DNA of 64,000 bases from Nordella sp. HKS 07. GTDB lineage: Bacteria; Pseudomonadota; Alphaproteobacteria; Rhizobiales; Aestuariivirgaceae. The notes beneath the pieces are model-generated. The model had not been told where the DNA came from. It ran no database searches and was given only the letters and a program-made list of their open reading frames with translations. Of the stretch, positions 16,583-24,860 are shown one piece after another (within the stretch, counting starts at the first letter, position 1; every line of letters begins with the position of its first letter). Position numbers and translations under genes: made by a program. The stretch is from positions 3,242,001 through 3,306,000 of the forward strand of contig NZ_CP049258.1 in the NCBI RefSeq assembly GCF_011046735.1. Direction: 5' to 3'.

Positions 16583-17641
16583 ATGCTGATCACACGCAGG
16601 ACCACACTTCTCGGACTTCTCTCGACGACCAGCCTCGCTTTCCTCCCCGCGCCAGCCGGCGCCGAAACGCTCGCCGAACTGGAGGAGGCGGCGCGCAAGG
16701 AAGGCGAAATCGTCAGTCTCGGTTGCCCCGACGATTGGGCCAATTGGGGCGCCCAGTGGAAGGGCATCATGGCCAAATATGGTGTCAAGCATACCGATAC
16801 CGATATGAGCAGCGCCGAGGAACTGCAGAAATTCGAAGCCGAGAAGGCCAATGCCTCGGCCGACTTCGGCGAGATCGGCATCGAGTTCGGGCCGATCGCG
16901 GCGAAGAAGGGCATCAGCCAGCCCTATAAGCCCACCAACTGGGAGAAGATCCCGGCCTGGGCCAAGGATGACGAAGGTCACTGGATGCTGGGTTACACCG
17001 GCACGATCTCCTTCCTCGTCTCCAAGAAGGTTGCGAACCCGCCCAAGACCTGGAGCGATCTCGCCTCGGGCGACTACAAGGTGGCGGTTGGCGATGTCGG
17101 CAAAGCGGCGCAATCCAATGCGCTGGTGCTGGCGGCGGCAATCGCGCTCGGCGGCGGCGAAGACAACCTGCAGCCGGCCCTCGATCTCTTCGCCAAACTC
17201 GCCGAGCAGAAGCGCCTTCTCACCATCGGTGCCAATCCCGGAAACATGGAGAAGGGCGAGATCGAGGTCGGTATCGTATGGGATTTCAACGCGCTTAACT
17301 ACCGCAATCTTGTCGGCAAGGAAAAATTCGACGTATGGATCCCGGCGGAAGGCTCGGTGATCAGCGGCTATACGACGACAATCAACGCGTATAGCAAGCG
17401 GCCGAACATCGCCAAGATGACACGCGAATTTATCTTCTCGGAAGAGGGGCAGATCAATTTCGCCCGAGGATTCGCGCGGCCGATCCTCATCGATCACATC
17501 ACGTTGCCTCCCGATGCGGCGGAAAATGTTCTGCCCAAGGAGCAATATGCGAAGGCGCGGCCCGTCAATTCCGCGCTGTGGATGGACGCAGCCAAACAGC
17601 TCGGGCGCGCCTGGCAGGACCAGGTGCTGTCGAAGATGTAG
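16583..17641 (+). CDS. Extracellular solute-binding protein, iron/thiamine/phosphonate-type family
   Basis: 352 aa with a short signal peptide (ITRRTTLLGLLSTTSLAF..., cleavage near AGA-ETL); RR in the n-region may make it a Tat substrate. The fold is the type II periplasmic receptor typical of AfuA/ThiB/PhnS-like proteins (EGEIVSLGCPDDWANWG, SADFGEIGIEFGPIA, YTGTISFLVSKKV). Start ATG 16583 follows CCGGAG. It delivers substrate to the two permeases and ATPase that follow. The phosphoester hydrolase at the operon end suggests a phosphorus-containing organic ligand (inference). Confidence 0.85.
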   Translation: MLITRRTTLLGLLSTTSLAFLPAPAGAETLAELEEAARKEGEIVSLGCPDDWANWGAQWKGIMAKYGVKHTDTDMSSAEELQKFEAEKANASADFGEIGIEFGPIAAKKGISQPYKPTNWEKIPAWAKDDEGHWMLGYTGTISFLVSKKVANPPKTWSDLASGDYKVAVGDVGKAAQSNALVLAAAIALGGGEDNLQPALDLFAKLAEQKRLLTIGANPGNMEKGEIEVGIVWDFNALNYRNLVGKEKFDVWIPAEGSVISGYTTTINAYSKRPNIAKMTREFIFSEEGQINFARGFARPILIDHITLPPDAAENVLPKEQYAKARPVNSALWMDAAKQLGRAWQDQVLSKM

Positions 17642-17774
17642 CGCTCCGAGCCTCGATGAGCCTCGTTGTACGGCAAGGAGAGGGTGAGGGGACGGAGCGG
17701 ACCTCGATCGTCCGAGCACCTCACCCGTTCTGTTCCATTCTCTCAGCCTTGCCGCGCGCGCAGGACGAGGGGCG

Positions 17775-18617
17775 ATGATCGACATATCGGCAAGGACGCG
17801 GATTCTGGCATGGCTTGCCACAGTGCCTTTCCTCCTTGTAATCCTCATGTTCGAGATCGCGCCTCTGCTCGCGGTCGCCGCCAACAGTATCCAGACCGAG
17901 ACGAGCTTCTCGCTCTCCAACTATCGCGAGATTCTCACCAGCAAATTCTATCTGGGCTCCTTCAAGGTGAGTTTTCTCATTTCGGTCGCCACTGCACTGA
18001 TTGGCCTCGGCATCGGCCTCCCCGCTGCGGTGCTCCTCAAGCGCATGCCCGGACGGGTACAGCAACTCATCGTCATCTGCTCTAATATTGGGGCCAATTT
18101 CACCGGCTTCCCGCTCGCCTTTGCCTTCGTCATCATGCTCGGGGTGAGCGGTTCCTTCACGCTCCTGCTGCAGCGGATCGGCCTCCTCGAGAACTTCAAC
18201 ATCTATTCGACCTCGGGTCTCGTCATCGCCTATTCCTATTTCCAGATCCTGTTCGCGATCCTTCTGGTGCTGCCGAGCCTCGCCGCCATCACCGTCGAGA
18301 TCGAGGAGGCGGCCCATCTGGTGGGCGCCAGCCGCTTCGCCTTCTGGCGGCGCATCGGGCTCCCCATTCTGGCGCCAAGCCTCCTGGGCTCCTTCCTCCT
18401 TCTCTTCGCCAATGCGATGGGCACGTATGCCACCGCGTGGGCGCTGGTTGGCGGCAGCGCCAATGTTGTCACCATCCGCATCGGCGAGCTCACCGCGGGC
18501 GATGTGTTCTCCGATCCCTATCTCGCCGATGCGCTGGCGATGCTGCTGGTGGTGAGCCTCATCCTGCCGATCGTCGTGGAGCAGTTGTTCCTGAAGACCA
18601 AAGACAGGGAGCGGTGA
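17775..18617 (+). CDS. ABC transporter permease of the second importer (first)
   Basis: 280 aa. Six predicted membrane helices (first: LATVPFLLVILMFEIAPLLAV), EAA loop EEAAHLVGASRFAFWRRIGLPILAP. Start ATG 17775 has GAGGGG upstream. It lies 133 bp after the binding protein gene and 6 bp before the next permease, within the same transcription unit. It belongs to the iron/spermidine/phosphonate-type permease family. Confidence 0.9.
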   Translation: MIDISARTRILAWLATVPFLLVILMFEIAPLLAVAANSIQTETSFSLSNYREILTSKFYLGSFKVSFLISVATALIGLGIGLPAAVLLKRMPGRVQQLIVICSNIGANFTGFPLAFAFVIMLGVSGSFTLLLQRIGLLENFNIYSTSGLVIAYSYFQILFAILLVLPSLAAITVEIEEAAHLVGASRFAFWRRIGLPILAPSLLGSFLLLFANAMGTYATAWALVGGSANVVTIRIGELTAGDVFSDPYLADALAMLLVVSLILPIVVEQLFLKTKDRER

Positions 18618-18623
18618 TGCCCG

Positions 18624-19415
18624 ATGCATGAGCGCAGCGCAAAGGACTGGATGTGGGTCGGACTCCTGGTTTGCCTGCAGCTTCTTCCCATCGTCGCCAT
18701 CTTCCTCAATTCCGTCGCCATCGACTGGGCCGGCACGATCCTGCCTGACGGCTACACGCTGGCCCATGTCCAGAACATCCTCAAGGACCCGCGCTTCCTG
18801 CAATCGATTCAGAACTCGCTCATCGTCGGCTTCGGCTCGCTCCTCGTGACGCCATTCGTCGTGGTGCCGACGATCCTGGTGGCACATTGCTACTTCCCGA
18901 CACTGGACAAGTATCTGGCGGGGCTGGTGATCCTGCCTTACGCGGTGCCGGGTATCGTGCTGGCGCTGGGTCTCCTGCGGATCTATTCCGGCAATTACGG
19001 AATCGTGCTCAACGGTTCGCCCTGGATCCTGATTTTCGGCTATATGCCGCTCGCTGCGCCGCTTTACTATGTGCCGATCAAGAACAACCTGCGGGCCTTG
19101 CGCGTGACCGAGCTCTTCGAGGCGGGTCGGCTGCTGGGTGCATCCGATGCCCTGATCCTGCGGCGGGTCGTCCTGCCTTGCGTGAAGCGGGGGCTCATAA
19201 TCGGGCTCGTGATGAACTTCACGCTGGCGATCAGCGATTTCGTCTATGCCAATCTGCTGGTCGGTGGTCACTTCCCGACACTGCAAATATTCATGGGCGT
19301 CCTAAGTGGCGGCAGCGGCCGCAAATTGAGCGTGCTCATCACCACCTATTTCGTCGTCATCTTCGTGGCGACGGCCATCGTCGTGTGGGTGACATCGCGG
19401 AGAGACGAAGCATGA
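18624..19415 (+). CDS. ABC transporter permease of the second importer (second)
   Basis: 263 aa starting ATG 18624, six bases after the previous stop, with GGGAGCGG nearby as ribosome site. Predicted helices start at MWVGLLVCLQLLPIVAIFLNSV. The EAA loop reads FEAGRLLGASDALILRRVVLPC. The stop overlaps the ATG of the ATPase gene (ATGA). Together with the upstream permease it makes the heterodimeric channel. Confidence 0.9.
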   Translation: MHERSAKDWMWVGLLVCLQLLPIVAIFLNSVAIDWAGTILPDGYTLAHVQNILKDPRFLQSIQNSLIVGFGSLLVTPFVVVPTILVAHCYFPTLDKYLAGLVILPYAVPGIVLALGLLRIYSGNYGIVLNGSPWILIFGYMPLAAPLYYVPIKNNLRALRVTELFEAGRLLGASDALILRRVVLPCVKRGLIIGLVMNFTLAISDFVYANLLVGGHFPTLQIFMGVLSGGSGRKLSVLITTYFVVIFVATAIVVWVTSRRDEA

Positions 19416-20437
19416 GCTATGTCGAGATCCGGGAGCTCACCAAGAAATTCGACGCGACCACCGTGTTCGAGAATATCAATCTCGACGTCGATGAAGGCAA
19501 GATCTGTGTGCTGGTCGGCCCCTCGGGCTGCGGCAAGACCACGCTGCTGCGCGCCGTAGCCGGCCTCACCCATCCCGACAGCGGGGTGATCAGGCTCGAC
19601 CAACGCGACGTGACGAAGGTCGAAGCCAAGAACCGCGGCGTGGGCATGGTGTTCCAGCATTATGCGCTCTTCCCGAATATGACGGTGGAGCAGAATCTTG
19701 CCTTTGGGCTCGAGCAGAAAAAGCTGCACAGGTCGGAAATCAGGAAAAAGGTCGACGGCGTGATCGAGCTGATGGGCCTCGGCCCGCGCGCCAAGGCAAG
19801 GCCTGCTGCGCTGTCTGGCGGACAGAAGCAGCGCGTGGCATTGGCTCGCGCTTTGGTGCTCGAGCCTAAGCTGCTCCTTCTGGACGAGCCGCTCTCGGCG
19901 CTCGATGCGCAGATTCGCAAGCGCTTGCGTGACGAGTTGAAGCGGCTGCAGCATGATGTGGGCTTCACGGCAATCTTCGTCACCCATGACCAGGAGGAAG
20001 CACTGATGCTGGGCGATCACGTGGCGATCATGCAGGCGGGGCGCTTTGTGCAGATCGGCGCACCGGCCGAGATCTACAATCACCCGGCCAATCTGGCGGT
20101 CGCCAACTTCATCGGCGACTTCAATATCTTCGATCCCGCGACAGTGAAGCACCTGTTCGGCGTCACCGCGCAGACCACGTCTTGGGCTGTGCGGCCGGAG
20201 GCGATCGACATTTCGCCGACCGATCACAAGGCTTCGGCCAATGGCGGGATAGTCGAGACGGAGGTCACGGTGACGGCGGTGCAGGTGCTGGGCGCCATGG
20301 TGCGGCACTATACCAGAGCGCAGGACGTCACGATCAAGGTCGATCTCCTGAACAAGCCGGGCCAGCGCTTGTTCAAGATCGGCGAGAAGGCCCGTATATC
20401 CATCGCCAAGAACGCCATAGCCGAGATGAACGAATGA
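19412..20437 (+). CDS. ABC transporter ATP-binding protein of the second importer
   Basis: 341 aa from ATG 19412, overlapping the permease stop. The much longer open frame upstream is a shadow of that permease. Walker A GPSGCGKTT, Q-loop MVFQHYALFPNMT, signature LSGGQKQRVALARAL, Walker B LLLLDEPLSALD, H-loop VTHDQEEALMLGD. A TOBE domain follows (about 240-341). The TGA overlaps the phosphoesterase ATG, so importer and hydrolase are translationally coupled, which strengthens the idea that the hydrolase acts on the imported compound. Confidence 0.93.
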   Translation: MSYVEIRELTKKFDATTVFENINLDVDEGKICVLVGPSGCGKTTLLRAVAGLTHPDSGVIRLDQRDVTKVEAKNRGVGMVFQHYALFPNMTVEQNLAFGLEQKKLHRSEIRKKVDGVIELMGLGPRAKARPAALSGGQKQRVALARALVLEPKLLLLDEPLSALDAQIRKRLRDELKRLQHDVGFTAIFVTHDQEEALMLGDHVAIMQAGRFVQIGAPAEIYNHPANLAVANFIGDFNIFDPATVKHLFGVTAQTTSWAVRPEAIDISPTDHKASANGGIVETEVTVTAVQVLGAMVRHYTRAQDVTIKVDLLNKPGQRLFKIGEKARISIAKNAIAEMNE

Positions 20438-21993
20438 CCGCTGCACCTTTCAAGCCCAATGTCCTTCTGATCTGCGCCGACCAGTGGCGGAGCGACTGCA
20501 TTTCGGGACTCGGACACCGGAATGTACGCACGCCTCATCTCGATGCGCTGATGAAGGAGGCCGTGACATTTCGCAACCATTTCGGCCAGTGCACGCCCTG
20601 CGGCCCGTCGCGCACCAGCCTCCTGACCGGCCTTTATCTGATGAGCCATCGCTCGGGGCGCAACGGGACGCCACTCGATGGGAGGCATACAAACCTGGCG
20701 CTCGAAGCGCGCAAGCTCGGCTATGAGCCGGCGTTGTTCGGTTATACCGACACGACACCCGATCCGCGCCGGCACCATCCGAACGACCCGGCGCTCACCG
20801 CCTATGACGAGGGTGTGCTACCGGGTTTTGTCACACCCTTGCATCTGCCGGAAGACATGGGCCGCTGGATCTCGGAGTTGATCGCGCTGGGCTATGACCT
20901 GCCGAAGGGGCGCGCGGACGCGTTCCGGCCGCGCCAGGGCTTCGTCAAGCCGCCGGATCGTGGCTTCCGCTTCATCCCGACCCAGCACAAGGCCGAACAC
21001 AGCGAGACCGCCTTTCTCACCGACGAGTTCATCAAATGGCTGTCGGTCAGGCGTACGCGTCCGTGGTTCGCGCATCTGGTGTTCTTCCGGCCGCATCCGC
21101 CGATCATCGCCCCTGAACCCTATAATGGGAATGTGCACCCCAAGGATGTAGATTTCCCGCACCGTGCGGCGAGCCCGGAAGCGGAAGGCAAGCAGCATCC
21201 GTTGCTGGCGCATGAGATCTCAAACGTGGCACGGCCCGACGCCTATGACGAGCACAATCCGCTCGATCTCGTGCGCGCCGACGATCTCGAGATCCGCCAG
21301 ATGAAGGCAACCTATTACGGCCTGATCGAAGAGACCGACTATCATCTCGGCCGCGTGATCGATCAGCTGAAGGAGAGCGGGCAATATGAGCGCACGCTCA
21401 TTATCGTGACGAGCGATCATGCCGAGATGCTGGGCGATCACTATGTGTGGGGCAAGGAAATCTATTTCGACGGCTCCTTCCACCTGCCGCTGGTGATCCG
21501 CGATCCGCGACCCGGGGCGAAGGCGAGCCGAGGCAGCGCAGTTGAGGCCTTCACCGAAGCCATCGACATCATGCCAACCATCCTCGACTGGCTCGGGGCT
21601 GACATTCCGCGGAGCTGCGACGGGCGCTCGCTCGTGCCGTTCCTCAGGGGTAAGACGCCGGACCACTGGCGCGATGCGGTATTCTTCGAGCATGATTTCC
21701 GCAATGTGCGCAGCCAAAGGGTGGAACAGGCATTGGGCATCTCATCGGATGAATGCTCCTATGCCGTGATCCGCGACCGGAAGTACAAGTATGTGCATTT
21801 TGCCGCACTGCCGCCGCTCCTCTTCGACGTCATGAATGACCCGCATGAATTCACCAATCTGGCCGGGCGACCCGAGCATCTGGGCACGGAGCTCCGCTAT
21901 GCGCAAAAGCTCCTGTCATGGCGACTCATCAACCAGGAGCGGCTGCTCACCAACATGCATGTCGGCGAAGGCGGCGTGTTCGAACGAAAATGA
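20434..21993 (+). CDS. Sulfatase-superfamily hydrolase, phosphonate/phosphate ester hydrolase-like (formylglycine enzyme)
   Basis: 519 aa from ATG 20434. The formylglycine signature C-x-P-S-R is present as C56-G-P-S-R60 in CTPCGPSRTSLLTG, so Cys56 must be converted by a maturase not seen in this window. Metal ligands are visible in LLICADQWRSD and VTSDHAEMLGDH. There is no signal peptide, so it acts in the cytoplasm, unlike many arylsulfatases. Its overall pattern and its coupling to an importer resemble phosphonate monoester/phosphodiester hydrolases more than true sulfatases, but the two cannot be separated by eye. Confidence 0.85.
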   Translation: MTAAPFKPNVLLICADQWRSDCISGLGHRNVRTPHLDALMKEAVTFRNHFGQCTPCGPSRTSLLTGLYLMSHRSGRNGTPLDGRHTNLALEARKLGYEPALFGYTDTTPDPRRHHPNDPALTAYDEGVLPGFVTPLHLPEDMGRWISELIALGYDLPKGRADAFRPRQGFVKPPDRGFRFIPTQHKAEHSETAFLTDEFIKWLSVRRTRPWFAHLVFFRPHPPIIAPEPYNGNVHPKDVDFPHRAASPEAEGKQHPLLAHEISNVARPDAYDEHNPLDLVRADDLEIRQMKATYYGLIEETDYHLGRVIDQLKESGQYERTLIIVTSDHAEMLGDHYVWGKEIYFDGSFHLPLVIRDPRPGAKASRGSAVEAFTEAIDIMPTILDWLGADIPRSCDGRSLVPFLRGKTPDHWRDAVFFEHDFRNVRSQRVEQALGISSDECSYAVIRDRKYKYVHFAALPPLLFDVMNDPHEFTNLAGRPEHLGTELRYAQKLLSWRLINQERLLTNMHVGEGGVFERK

Positions 21994-22318
21994 CCAGAAC
22001 CTGAGCTGACACCCGCGCCGCGCCGTGAGGTCGTTGTCAGCTACGTCGTCGCGGAAACGGACTTGATCGGCATGCGCGATTCGGAATTCAATGCGTCCAA
22101 GACCGATGCCGTCCATTACCTCCAGATATGGATCATTCAGGAAAAAACAGGGGGTGAAGCCGCCCTACCGGCTTGAGGTCGCCAAAGGCACGCTTGACCC
22201 GAATGGCAAAGTGTCATGGAAGAGACGGGCTCGCCATCGTAAAAGAGGCGAGCCTCACCCTTAGGGCCACATCCCGGTCCGAGATCCTGCCCTTCGATCT
22301 GCCATAGGAGATTACATA
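21994..22318. other. 325 bp gap: in-frame extension after the hydrolase stop and a hairpin
   Basis: Directly after the TGA at 21991 the same frame stays open for 60 codons to the stop at 22172-22174, with coding-like composition (for example EVVVSYVVAETDLIGMRDSE). No start codon with a ribosome site is evident, so I do not call a gene. A hairpin GGCTCGCC/GGCGAGCC at 22228-22254, without a T run, may be a weak terminator. Confidence 0.35.
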
Positions 22319-22855
22319 ATGAAGATCCTCGCCATCAGCGGCGCCCTCCGCAAGGACAGCTACAATACCCAGCTCCTCAGAGCGGTGCGTGAGCTGGCGC
22401 CGAAGGACATGGAGATCGAGATCGTCACCTTGCACGGCATACCTCTCTATGATGGCGATGAGGAAGACAAGCATGGGGTGCCCGAGAGCGTGAAAGCGCT
22501 TCAGGCGCGCGTGCGTGAGGCCGATGGCATCATCATCTCGACGCCCGAATACAACTTCTCGGTCGCCGGCGTGCTGAAGAACGGCCTCGACTGGCTGTCG
22601 CGGTCCGGCAATCCGTTCAAGTGGAAGCGGGTCGGCGTCATGGGCGCCTCGGGAGGTCCGGTCGGTACCGCCCGCGCGCAGTATCACTTGCGCCAGAACC
22701 TCGTCGGCCTCGAGGCGATCACCATGCCGAAGCCCGAGATCTTCGTCGGTCCGGCGGACAAGAAATTCTCCGGCGGCAGGCTGACGGATGAGGAGACGAA
22801 AAAGGTGATCACGACCTGGCTCACCGCCTTCAAGGAATGGGTTGCCAAGGGCTGA
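22319..22855 (+). CDS. NADPH-dependent FMN reductase (flavodoxin-like fold)
   Basis: 178 aa. The N-terminal beta strand and phosphate loop ILAISGALRKDSYNTQLL, plus STPEYNFSVAGVLKNGLDWLSR, identify the NADPH-dependent FMN reductase family (chromate/quinone/azo reductase-like). The flavin-binding SxxxxSxN-type loop and the PEYN motif are intact. ATG 22319 follows TAGGAG. A soluble enzyme likely reducing FMN or quinones with NADPH; nothing in the context narrows its substrate. Probably a one- or two-gene unit with the downstream membrane protein. Confidence 0.9.
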   Translation: MKILAISGALRKDSYNTQLLRAVRELAPKDMEIEIVTLHGIPLYDGDEEDKHGVPESVKALQARVREADGIIISTPEYNFSVAGVLKNGLDWLSRSGNPFKWKRVGVMGASGGPVGTARAQYHLRQNLVGLEAITMPKPEIFVGPADKKFSGGRLTDEETKKVITTWLTAFKEWVAKG

Positions 22856-22926
22856 ACGCCACCCGGCCGCTGGTCCCGATCATGCGACTCGGCTAGTCTC
22901 GGATTGGCAAAGGATAGGGGTTGCGT

Positions 22927-23412
22927 ATGTCCAGCTATGTTTGGATCCTGACCGTCGTGCATACGATCCTGAGCTTCATCGCCATCGTTATCGGCATCGC
23001 CGCGACCGCCGGGCTGTTCAGTGGCAGGCACTCCACCTCTTGGACCCGATGGTTCTTCCTGACCGCCGCAGCCGTCACCTTCACCGGTTTCATCTTTCCC
23101 TTCACCGGCGTGACGCCCGCTTTCGCGACAGGTATCGTCTCGACGGCGATCCTCGTGGCCTGGCTCGTGGCGCATTTTCGCCATCTCGTCGGCGCCTGGC
23201 GCTGGATCCATGCCCTCGCCATCGTCGCGAGCCTTTATCTCCTGATCTTCGTGACCATCGCTCAGGCCTTCCTGAAGATCCCGTTCCTGCGGGCCTTGGC
23301 GCCGACGGGAAGTGAGGCGCCCTTCGCCATAACGCAGCTCGTCACACTGGCCATCTTCATCGTGATCGGTATTGGTGCGTTCCGTCGCGCGATATCCTCA
23401 GCGCATCAATAG
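22927..23412 (+). CDS. Small integral membrane protein, unknown function
   Basis: 161 aa from ATG 22927 (a TTG six bases upstream is the alternative). Four hydrophobic segments are clear: residues about 5-32, 43-62, 70-89 and 95-120, with a fifth near the C-terminus (AITQLVTLAIFIVIGIGAF). No charged catalytic motif and no family that I recognise. Its 3' end overlaps the convergent dehydratase small-subunit gene by 7 bp. Confidence 0.75.
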   Translation: MSSYVWILTVVHTILSFIAIVIGIAATAGLFSGRHSTSWTRWFFLTAAAVTFTGFIFPFTGVTPAFATGIVSTAILVAWLVAHFRHLVGAWRWIHALAIVASLYLLIFVTIAQAFLKIPFLRALAPTGSEAPFAITQLVTLAIFIVIGIGAFRRAISSAHQ

Positions 23413-23825
23413 CGGGGGCGGAAAAGGCCGCGGCGGGTATAGGCCGCAACTGCCTCGTCGACCAGCGCGGCTATGCTGTGGGCGCCGTAGTCCCGGCGCA
23501 GCATCTCCGCTTGTTGCGACAGAAGGCCCGGATCTGTCACCCTTCCGGGGCGCAGCATCTCATAGGTCTCGAGGATGATGTTCTGCGGTATGGCGACGAG
23601 CTCGGCGGCGCGCTCGAAATTCCGCGCCAGGCATTCGCGCTGCGCAGCGCGCGCGATCTCGGCTTGCAGGCGCAAGGCATCGGCCGAAATGCGAATGTCT
23701 CCGGGGCCGATAGTGCCGGCCATCACCTCTTCCACGGTGAAACGGCCGATGGGGACGCCCGACGACGACACGGCGCGCTCCGGCGCGCGCTCGGAAACGG
23801 GATAGAGGTCTAGGGGATTGGTCAT
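23406..23825 (-). CDS. Diol/glycerol dehydratase small subunit (PduE/DhaC-like)
   Basis: 139 aa. Matches the small (gamma) subunit of coenzyme-B12-dependent propanediol/glycerol dehydratase: ADALRLQAEIARAAQRECLARNFERAAEL, IPQNIILETYEMLRPGR, then a C-terminus with LLRRDYGAHSIAALV and EAVAAYTRRGLF. The small subunit clasps the large subunit in the alpha2-beta2-gamma2 enzyme that turns 1,2-diols or glycerol into aldehydes. Its start overlaps the stop of the upstream fused subunit gene by four bases, so it is translated from the same message. Confidence 0.9.
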   Translation of the reverse strand: MTNPLDLYPVSERAPERAVSSSGVPIGRFTVEEVMAGTIGPGDIRISADALRLQAEIARAAQRECLARNFERAAELVAIPQNIILETYEMLRPGRVTDPGLLSQQAEMLRRDYGAHSIAALVDEAVAAYTRRGLFRPRY

Positions 23826-24853
23826 GCGAATGTTCTCTGTCCAAGGACCATGGTGAGCTCGAGAGGCGCGGCATCGGGATCCGCCAGTTCCGTTTCGATC
23901 GCGTAGAGCATCGCGACATGAACATGGTGACGCGCGCCCAAAGCGCGTCCATCCACCGGCACGACGACCGGCTCGGGTGACTGCCCCAACGCATGGAGAG
24001 CGGCGTTGCGTCCCATCGCCCGATAATGATCGAGCGTGGTCACCGGCGCGTTGGAGAACAACTCGATATTCAGGTGCGGCAATCGATCGGCGCGATGGAT
24101 GACAGCGGTGCCCTTGGCCTGAATGCCGATGCCGTAGCGCGAGCCGGAAAGCCGCGCCGCGGTGAGGCCGAGAAAGGACGTATCGGCCGTGTGCCGGATG
24201 CGCACGAGCCGCGGCACGCCGCCTCCTTCCCTGATACCTTCGGTCAAGGCCAGAAGCACGTCGATCAGCTCATGCCCGGCGGTCGTCCGGTTCAGTTCGG
24301 ATCCGAAGGCCGGGCTGACACCGATCACGATCTCTGTGGGGTCGTGCCCTTTAGCGGCGCTTCCCTTGCTCACCAGCCAGGGCGGTGCAGTCGGATCGGC
24401 GCGGCGTTCGCGCTCCATCACCTTATCGCGAGTCTGGATATCGCGGATGCCGCGCACCGCCTGCCAGCGCGCTTCCGACATGCGATAGCCGCTGCCGGGT
24501 CCTTGATAGTCGTTGGGATCATTGAGGGCGCTTTTCACCTTGCCGTCACGCAGAATGGCGGAGGTCTGCAGATAGTCGCCCGAAATGCGCTGGCGCAGCA
24601 TGAGCAGCAGGTTCTCCGCCTCATCGGCAAAACCGCGCCGGGCAAGCGCGCGCACGACATTGACGGCGGTAAGACCGCGATTTCGGATCGCTTCGCTGAT
24701 CCGCGTGACCTCGCCCGCCGTGAAGCTCTGTGTTTCCTGCGATCCCGACGCGGCCGCGACCGATTGCATCCAGGCTTCGGGCACCTTTGCCAGCTCCAGT
24801 TCCTCAAACACCGCCGCGATGGCGCGTATCGCCCGCATCCGGAGACGGCTCAC
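23822..24853 (-). CDS. Diol/glycerol dehydratase: C-terminal part of large subunit fused to medium subunit (downstream half of a frameshifted gene)
   Basis: 343 aa. Residues about 1-145 are the C-terminal end of the PduC-type large subunit (AIRAIAAVFEELEL, LMLRQRISGDYLQTSAIL, NDPNDYQGPGSGYRMSE). From about 175 the sequence is a complete medium (beta) subunit (EIVIGVSPAFGSELNRT, ARLSGSRYGIGIQAKGTAVI, ALHALGQSPEPVVVPV). The frame continues upstream of the nominal GTG start into GGLTPVNEDEV, matching the large subunit that precedes it in the other frame. This is therefore the second half of one alpha-beta fusion gene broken by a one-base shift near 24886. Confidence 0.85.
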   Translation of the reverse strand: MSRLRMRAIRAIAAVFEELELAKVPEAWMQSVAAASGSQETQSFTAGEVTRISEAIRNRGLTAVNVVRALARRGFADEAENLLLMLRQRISGDYLQTSAILRDGKVKSALNDPNDYQGPGSGYRMSEARWQAVRGIRDIQTRDKVMERERRADPTAPPWLVSKGSAAKGHDPTEIVIGVSPAFGSELNRTTAGHELIDVLLALTEGIREGGGVPRLVRIRHTADTSFLGLTAARLSGSRYGIGIQAKGTAVIHRADRLPHLNIELFSNAPVTTLDHYRAMGRNAALHALGQSPEPVVVPVDGRALGARHHVHVAMLYAIETELADPDAAPLELTMVLGQRTFA

Positions 24854-24860
24854 CTCGTCT

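Noticed and set aside
17721-19286. 521-codon minus-strand frame
   Set aside because: Antisense of two permease genes; no domain and abnormal composition.
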